A stretch of DNA of 64,000 bases from assembly GCA_949152475.1 (NCBI GenBank), contig OX424558.1:34048651-34112650 (forward strand), in the 5' to 3' direction. The translations under genes and the position numbers were made by a program. The notes under the pieces are model-generated. The model did not search any database. It saw nothing but the letters and a program-made list of their open reading frames with translations, and was not told where the DNA came from. Shown here piece after piece: positions 58,501 through 64,000 of the stretch (positions within the stretch are counted from its first letter, which is position 1; each line of letters starts with the position of its first letter). Origin of the DNA: Terebella lapidaria. Taxonomy: Eukaryota; Annelida; Polychaeta; Terebellida; Terebellidae.

Positions 58501-59000
58501 GAAGATTATAGATTTAAAACCCTTGTTTTCACAGGATTTCTACTTTATTTCACCTTTTCAGTTACAGCAATTCCTCGCCGTCATCAAGGGCAGAATGAAA
58601 ATGAAAGAACAGGACAGGTAGTGACATATCATATTCTCGTCTATGGAATTAATTTTTCGTTCCCTTTTCATCACTGCCAGTGGCGGTGACGCACCAAACA
58701 GCGATCAAATGTCAGAGACGAGTTTACAATCCCTTTGAAATCAGACATCAGGGAGTGCTTTTTTTCTACTTCTTTTCTCCGCTTGCTGCCAAAGGACCAG
58801 TCATCGAGACGGAAAATGGACACAATCCTACATCTACAATCGCCACTTCAGGGCAGAGAGAATTGTCCCAGAATTTACAAGGGGAAGCTACAATGTACAA
58901 GGACATATATACCCCTTGAGAACTGAAGGTCATACGCACGTACGGGTAAGCTCTCTAGCTGCGATGCCCGCCGGTTATATGCCAATTTTTCCCCCGTAGC
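55571..59000. other. Upstream flank of PDE3, no gene recognised
   Basis: The first few hundred bases would hold the PDE3 promoter if exon 1 is the true first exon. No TATA box or clear motif cluster is evident. Open frames at 57079-57574 and 58307-58621 (+) lack family features. Confidence 0.4.
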
Positions 59001-59200
59001 NNNNNNNNNNNNNNNNNNNNNNNNNNNNNNNNNNNNNNNNNNNNNNNNNNNNNNNNNNNNNNNNNNNNNNNNNNNNNNNNNNNNNNNNNNNNNNNNNNNN
59101 NNNNNNNNNNNNNNNNNNNNNNNNNNNNNNNNNNNNNNNNNNNNNNNNNNNNNNNNNNNNNNNNNNNNNNNNNNNNNNNNNNNNNNNNNNNNNNNNNNNN
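59001..59200. other. Assembly gap (200 N)
   Basis: Exactly 200 unknown bases, a conventional placeholder length. It directly borders the minisatellite, which probably continues into it. True length and content are unknown. Confidence 0.99.
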
Positions 59201-60280
59201 ATATCACCTCACACATACTGTATTTACAACTGTTATCCAGGAGTAACATAGTATATCAAATATTGACAAGAGGGCAACCCATCCTTGTCCAACAATTAAC
59301 ATATCACCTCACACATACTGTATTTACAACTGTTATCCAGGAGTAACATAGTATATCAAATATTGACAAGAGGGCAACCCATCCTTGTCCAACAATTAAC
59401 ATATCACCTCACACATACTGTATTTACAGCTGTTATCCAGGGGTAACATTTGACATAAGGGCAACCCATCCTTGTCCAACAATTCATACATCACCTCACA
59501 CATACTGTATTTACAACTGTTATCCAGGAGTAACATAGTATATCAAATATTGACAAGAGGGCAACCCATCCTTGTCCAACAATTCACACATCACCTCACA
59601 CATACTGTATTTACAGCTGTTATCCAGGGGTAACATTTGACATAAGGGCAACCCATCCTTGTCCAACAATTCATACATCACCTCACACATACTGTATTTA
59701 CAACTGTTATCCAGGGGTAGCATAGTATATCAAATATTGACAAGAGGGCAACCCATCCTTGTCCAACAATTAACATATCACCTCACACATACTGTATTTA
59801 CAACTGTTATCCAGGAGTAACATAGTATATCAAATATTGACAAGAGGGCAACCCATCCTTGTCCAACAATTCACACATCACCTCACACATACTGTATTTA
59901 CAGCTGTTATCCAGGTATACATTTGACATAAGGGCAACCCATCCTTGTCCAACAATTCATACATCACCTCACACATACTGTATTTACAACTGTTATCCAG
60001 GGGTAGCATAGTATATCAAATATTGACAAGAGGGCAACCCATCCTTGTCCAACAATTAACATATCACCTCACACATACTGTATTTACAACTGTTATCCAG
60101 GAGTAACATAGTATATCAAATATTGACAAGAGGGCAACCCATCCTTGTCCAACAATTCACACATCACCTCACACATACTGTATTTACAACTGTCATCCAG
60201 GGGTAACATAGCATATCAAATATTGACAAGAGGGCAACCCATCCTTGTCCGACAATGCATGCATCAAATCACACAGGTTT
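59201..60280 (+). repeat. 100/87-bp minisatellite, about 11 units
   Basis: Unit starts (CACCTCACACATACTGTATT) fall at 59205, 59305, 59405, 59492, 59592, 59679, 59779, 59879, 59965, 60065 and 60165, with a diverged last unit at 60265. Two unit lengths alternate. The short one lacks about 13 bases around AGTATATCAAATATTGACAAG. The common order is 100-100-87, a roughly 287-bp higher-order unit. Copies are nearly identical, so the array is young or actively homogenised. Confidence 0.93.
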
Positions 60281-60651
60281 TGTTTACAAATCCTGAACAC
60301 AAGACTGATTTGTACATGAGTACACCACATATGGTCTTATTAGTATAACGCTTAGTCGTATACATCATTTGTGAGACATTCTGGGATCAACGTCAAATTG
60401 TGTGCTCTAATAATTACACATAACATATTAAGCATCTCCTGTACATGTAGCAATTATTACATGTACAGGCACACATGTGCACTCACACACCAAGCATGTG
60501 TTGCTGATGGGGTCATTATTGCACTATGTAATTTTGTTATAAATCAATTTCATGTAGACAAAGTGTCATAATTATAGTGCGTAAGAGCGTAAGTTCAACC
60601 ATCTCATACACATAATATCGTATTTATATCATTTTTTTTGCTCACAATCAG
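60281..60651. other. Non-coding spacer before the helicase exon
   Basis: AT-rich. It ends in a T-rich tract and a CACAATCAG acceptor at 60651. Confidence 0.5.
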
Positions 60652-61150
60652 CACCATCGATTCAGTTCGGAACGTTTTCGGTGAGGTGGTGCAGGCATTG
60701 GAGGAGAGGGGAGAGGACGAGACACATGTGCGGATGTATCACGCCCATGTGGACTCGTCATCAGAAGTGGAGGTGCCACAGGAGTTCCGGAAAAAGGGAA
60801 GTACGATACGCTGCCTTATCAGCACTGTAGCATTTGGTATGGGCGTCCAGGTCCCAGACATTGACTACGTCGTGCACTGGGGCCCACCTGCGTCGCCCAT
60901 CGAGTATATGCAGGAGATAGGCCGTTGTGCGAGAGATGGTCGGCCAGGACGCGCTATTTTGTACTGTCCACCTAACAGCACACGCGCGGATAGAGTCTCT
61001 GAGGAGATGCGCAGCTTAGTACAGAATTCAAAATCAGATTGTATTCGCTTTGCAACTTTGAAAGCGCTACAGGTATCATTTTTTTCAGACGAGGAAATTG
61101 CCTCTTGCTGTAGAGGACAGCAATGTTGCTCATACTGTGACAGTCAGTGA
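60652..61150 (+). CDS. C-terminal exon of a RecQ-like DNA helicase (partial)
   Basis: The exon starts after a T-rich acceptor (ends 60651), in the frame that leaves one base to finish a codon, and stops at TGA 61148-61150. It encodes the second RecA-like half: TIRCLISTVAFGMGVQVPD (motif V region), DYVVHWGPPASPIEYMQEIG and GRCARDGRPGRAILYC (motif VI region). The tail has CCRGQQCCSYC cysteines, like the zinc-binding part of RecQ proteins. Motif VI normally reads QExGRAGRDG; here it is QEIGRCARDG. The ATPase half (motifs 0-IV) is not in the window and would lie across or beyond the minisatellite and gap. RecQ-like genes of this type are multicopy in several marine invertebrates, as I recall. This may be a live gene's last exon or a fragment. 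Confidence 0.75.
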
Positions 61151-61407
61151 ATTATTCCTCAGTGATCAAATGAGTGGTACTTTCAGTGTCAAAGTCAAAG
61201 CCAATGAAGTATTATCAGTGATTGAGTGAAGGATGACACCCTTGTTTTCATTATCATAGCGATGCAACAGAGAATTAACAAAATACAAGTAGTATTCCGG
61301 GTAAGCAAAACCGGAATCAGCAAATTCTCAGTGTCCTCAAACACCCCCAAATATATGTAACGTTTGTCGCCCGCGGCGCACATGGGCGCACGCGGCGGGC
61401 GTCGGAG
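61151..61407. other. Short spacer, nothing recognised
   Basis: AT-rich at first, then GC-rich near 61370-61400, where the retroelement-like sequence begins. Confidence 0.4.
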
Positions 61408-62397
61408 CTAGCTAGCACTACAACCAGGTATCAGTCCGTCCGGATGAGTCCGGCCATCATACATCACATCATAGATATATAACATACACCCGACTAGACG
61501 CTGCGAGGTAGCAATGGCTGCTACGCTCCCGCGGCATAGTACAACTGGAGCATCGGTGGGATTCACCACGAGAAGGGGCATCGCGCGCGTTTCGGACTTG
61601 ACCAAAGTCCCTCCGAGCGCGAGCCCCGTATCCTGGGCAAAGTTACTCACAGGTTGTACTAAGCAAGGGCGACCATAGAGGATCATGCGCGGGTGGCGCG
61701 GTCCAGCCTCGACGATCATCTCGTTTGAGGGCTGCACTACTGTAGTGCACGCCACCCGGGGTTGAAATGAACGGGACGGACCCTGGCGGAAGAGGTAATG
61801 GGTGTCTCCTCCAATCCGGAGTTCGCCAGAACAGAAGTCCGCGATCATCTGGTGTGTCTGTAAACAGTTCATCCCAATGATCCCAGCTGCCCCGATATCC
61901 GCGACGATCGCCTCTGTAGTGTAGGTGATACCTCCCAGTTTGACCGGGAGGTCGATCAGTCCGTGGATATGGATATTGTTGTTACCCGCCCCGAAGAGCT
62001 TGTAACTGCCAGGGGTTGCCAGCATAGCTCGGGGCCGGAGCCACCGGTTGCCAGCTTGCTCCAAGAGCACTGTATGGAGTAGGATAGGACTAGGTAGCCT
62101 GAGCTCCCATTGCCGGAACAGTAGAAGCGGTGGCCAGCATGGTCCCTCCAAGCCGCGGCACAGGTGCGGGCCCCAATACTTGGGTACCCAGCACCTGTGG
62201 GCTCGAATGAACCAGTGATGAGGTCGACGGACCGAAGCAACTATGAGCGCAGCGGCTGCAGGACTGCGCTGATATTCCGTAAGCACAAGTTGGATCAGCT
62301 CCGCTCTCTCTCCGATAGCCGCTACAAGGAGGGCTGTTGTCGTGGAGATGGCGAGCACATCCATGTTGCTGGCCGGCCTCGCCGACGGCACTGCCAC
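61408..62397 (-). pseudogene. Decayed Ty3/Gypsy-like retrotransposon protease region
   Basis: The frame stays open for about 329 codons and has a much higher GC content than its surroundings. Its middle part reads like the C-terminal half of a retroelement aspartic protease: GSYKLFGAGNNNIHIHG, then IVADIGAAGIIGMNCLQTHQM. It is followed by the usual linker (PVVLCRGSVAAIAT). The active-site D-T/S-G motif expected upstream is not present in this frame; the corresponding stretch around 62055-62075 looks frameshifted or diverged. Reverse transcriptase and integrase are absent, so this is an inactive fragment. Confidence 0.55.
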
Positions 62398-63033
62398 AGG
62401 GATTGAACCCTGGACAGCCCGACGGTCTAGCCAGAGCCTATGTCACACCATCCCAGGGCGAGAAACTGGTAATCACAGGGACGAGCCCTGAATCAGCACA
62501 GTCTCCCTCCCGGGCCCCCGATTGGAAGTCATCCCTGAGGCCTGACGGGCCTCTAGCCAACTGGGACAAGGAGATCATGACTGAGCTCACCTGTCGTGCT
62601 CTTACTCTGGGCAACTCCGGCCACAAAACATGTGACCACATTATTTATGCTAGAAGCGAGAGCACGAGTGATGACGTAGACAGTCAGTGTTCAGTACAGT
62701 GGATAAGAGGATTAGAGATTAGCTACGCAACGCTCGTGCTTCGAACACGAAGTGGCCAGAAACAAGAAAGTGTTCAGAAAGAATCTCCTGCCGCGATCTT
62801 TGGGCAAAATCGCCACATATATGAACACAAGGATGTGAAATCCGGCGTTCTCGAGTATGTAGGCTAGAAATATCAGCAAAAATGCATCAAATTCCCGATT
62901 GCATATTTGCTGGACGATTGATTCAAAGCGCGCATGTGACTCTGGAATATTCATACAAAGTATTAACAGAACAATGATGGCCCGCAAGACAGCACACGCT
63001 TAGTACGTGAACAGTCATGTGTTAGTGAGTACA
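62398..63033. other. Unassigned GC-richer flank of the protease fragment
   Basis: It probably contains more retroelement-derived sequence at 62398-62700. A GGGTTCAATCCCTG phrase on the minus strand near 62397-62410 resembles a tRNA T-arm, but no cloverleaf can be drawn. No gene recognised. Confidence 0.35.
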
Positions 63034-64000
63034 TTAATGACGTTCGACCCTCCTCCGCCAGAAATCCAGTTGCTTACTGAGCGACGCCAAGTGACCACCC
63101 AGCTTGGAGGGGTTGACTAGGATTCTTGACGGGTCAGAGTACTGTTTGAAGCTGTTGTGCTCCCTCGGTGGACAGTAGTCCCACAAGGCGTCGTCCTTGT
63201 ACTCTTTGACGAACTTTCGCAAGTCAGAGCAGTAGCGTTCTGGTTGCCCTAGGGTTGTGGGGTGTGATGGTACCTGGCCTATTCCTGTCTGGAAAAGCCG
63301 CTGAATTTCCCGGCCAAATGTCCCACCCATCTTGCTGCAGCGGTTGAGTGTTGCCTCTGTGTACTGGCCTCGGGTGTGGGAAATCGTCTCTGAAATTTAT
63401 TACCACAAAAAGAATGCAATGGACAGCTGATGTATATGGGATTTTAGCAGAGATATGAAGGCAGAGTGACTGACCTTTGAACTCGTTGATGAGCATTTCG
63501 TTGATCTCATCAAGACCAACATTCCCTCCTTTGCGCCCTGTGAGGTTCCCCACACGCTCCCATGTCAGCTCATGTCGAACCCGGGCAGATTCCACACCAT
63601 GTACATCTGCAATATAGTGTAGAATCACAGTTCATGAGGTTGCATCAATATTTGGCCTTACCACCGCATTCATAGTGTTATGCACCACTTTTGTAAGCAT
63701 ATCGTGCAACATTTATTGATAAGTTAGAATTCGATTCCAATGTTGAACACTGCATTCTGAATTTAAGCATTGACTGTGCTCACTAGCTAAGAGTTGATGT
63801 CCAGCGATCAGGTATTTCGGGTGTCGTGAGGACCAGAACTCTGGAAGCGCAATCCGCCAAAACCGGATTATTTCTGGCCCATTCCCTTCTCTCACAACGT
63901 GGCGCTGAGAAAGGTGCATGAGACCGCGCCACAAGATGACTCTGGAGTGGTTGAGCACGTAGTCATCTCCACCCTCTTGGAGGCTGCACTCCTCAGAGCA
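63034..64000 (-). CDS. DUF6589-like uncharacterised protein, last three exons (5' end beyond the window)
   Basis: Exons 63784-64000 (open to the window edge), 63475-63606 and 63034-63389 join in phase 1 at both junctions, with donors A/GTGAGC and AAAG/GTCAGT and acceptors TATTGCAG and AATTTCAG. The joined peptide reads LNHSRVILWRGLMHLSQRH, then ARVRHELTWERVGNLTGRKG-GNVGLDEINEML, then SHTRGQYTEATLNRCSKMGG, and stops at 63034. I recognise the pattern of an RH-x3-W-x-R-x-x-N-x-x-G-R-x-G-GN segment followed by a helical C terminus as the DUF6589 type, a family expanded in molluscs and cnidarians. No biochemical role is known to me, and a transposon origin is possible. Confidence 0.6.

Noticed and set aside
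59201..60280. Regular repeats that might suggest a CRISPR-like array
   Set aside because: The repeats are 87-100 bp, contiguous, with no unique spacers, in a eukaryotic genome. It is a minisatellite.
61425..61460. GGATGAGTCCGG stretch reminiscent of a hammerhead ribozyme core
   Set aside because: The required CTGATGA core and the matching GAAA element are missing, and the stretch lies in the decayed protease frame.
62390..62415. tRNA-like B box (GGTTCAATCCC) on the minus strand
   Set aside because: No A box at the right distance and no cloverleaf can be formed.

Overview
This window is eukaryotic DNA, most likely from a marine invertebrate. The genes have introns with canonical GT-AG junctions, the non-coding DNA is AT-rich, and small foldback elements, tandem repeats and transposon debris are dense. 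I lean to a lophotrochozoan such as a mollusc, because the GGACG-tract/hairpin elements look like mollusc repeats I remember. An echinoderm or hemichordate cannot be excluded from sequence alone.

Layout. (1) 1-2.3 kb is non-coding with small repeats, followed by a GC-richer promoter-like stretch at about 2.3-2.6 kb. (2) 4.03-12.64 kb (+) is a two-exon gene for a 769-residue zinc-finger protein with two copies of a C2H2-C2HC finger pair and a CtBP-type ALDLS motif. Its 6.2 kb intron is almost filled by one 5.9 kb hAT-like DNA transposon (4447-10343). This has 19-bp terminal inverted repeats, an 8-bp target duplication and a nearly intact transposase reading frame on the minus strand. It has itself been invaded by a truncated retroelement, a TTAA foldback element and a reverse-transcriptase remnant. 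(3) 12.6-18.7 kb is the shared 3' side of two convergent genes. (4) 18.75-55.57 kb (-) is a PDE3-type cyclic nucleotide phosphodiesterase. Thirteen coding exons were placed with matching phases, giving about 1123 residues. Its introns hold foldback elements and three long non-autonomous elements with hairpins at both ends. One nested group (41.5-47.6 kb) is built of about 30 copies of a ~135-bp monomer, each carrying nuclear-receptor-type AGGTCA half-sites. (5) 55.6-59.0 kb has no recognised gene. It is followed by a 200-base assembly gap and a 100/87-bp minisatellite. (6) 60.6-64.0 kb is a cluster of mobile or multicopy-type fragments: the C-terminal exon of a RecQ-like helicase (+), a decayed Ty3/Gypsy-like protease region (-), and the last three exons of a DUF6589-like gene (-) that runs off the window.

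The genes do not form a pathway. The zinc-finger protein is a presumed nuclear regulator and PDE3 hydrolyses cAMP/cGMP. The most interesting material is the mobile DNA: the hAT-like element with a recognisable but unfamiliar transposase, the dual-hairpin elements that multiply receptor-type half-sites inside a PDE3 intron, and the three-fold phosphosite-like repeat in the first PDE3 exon.
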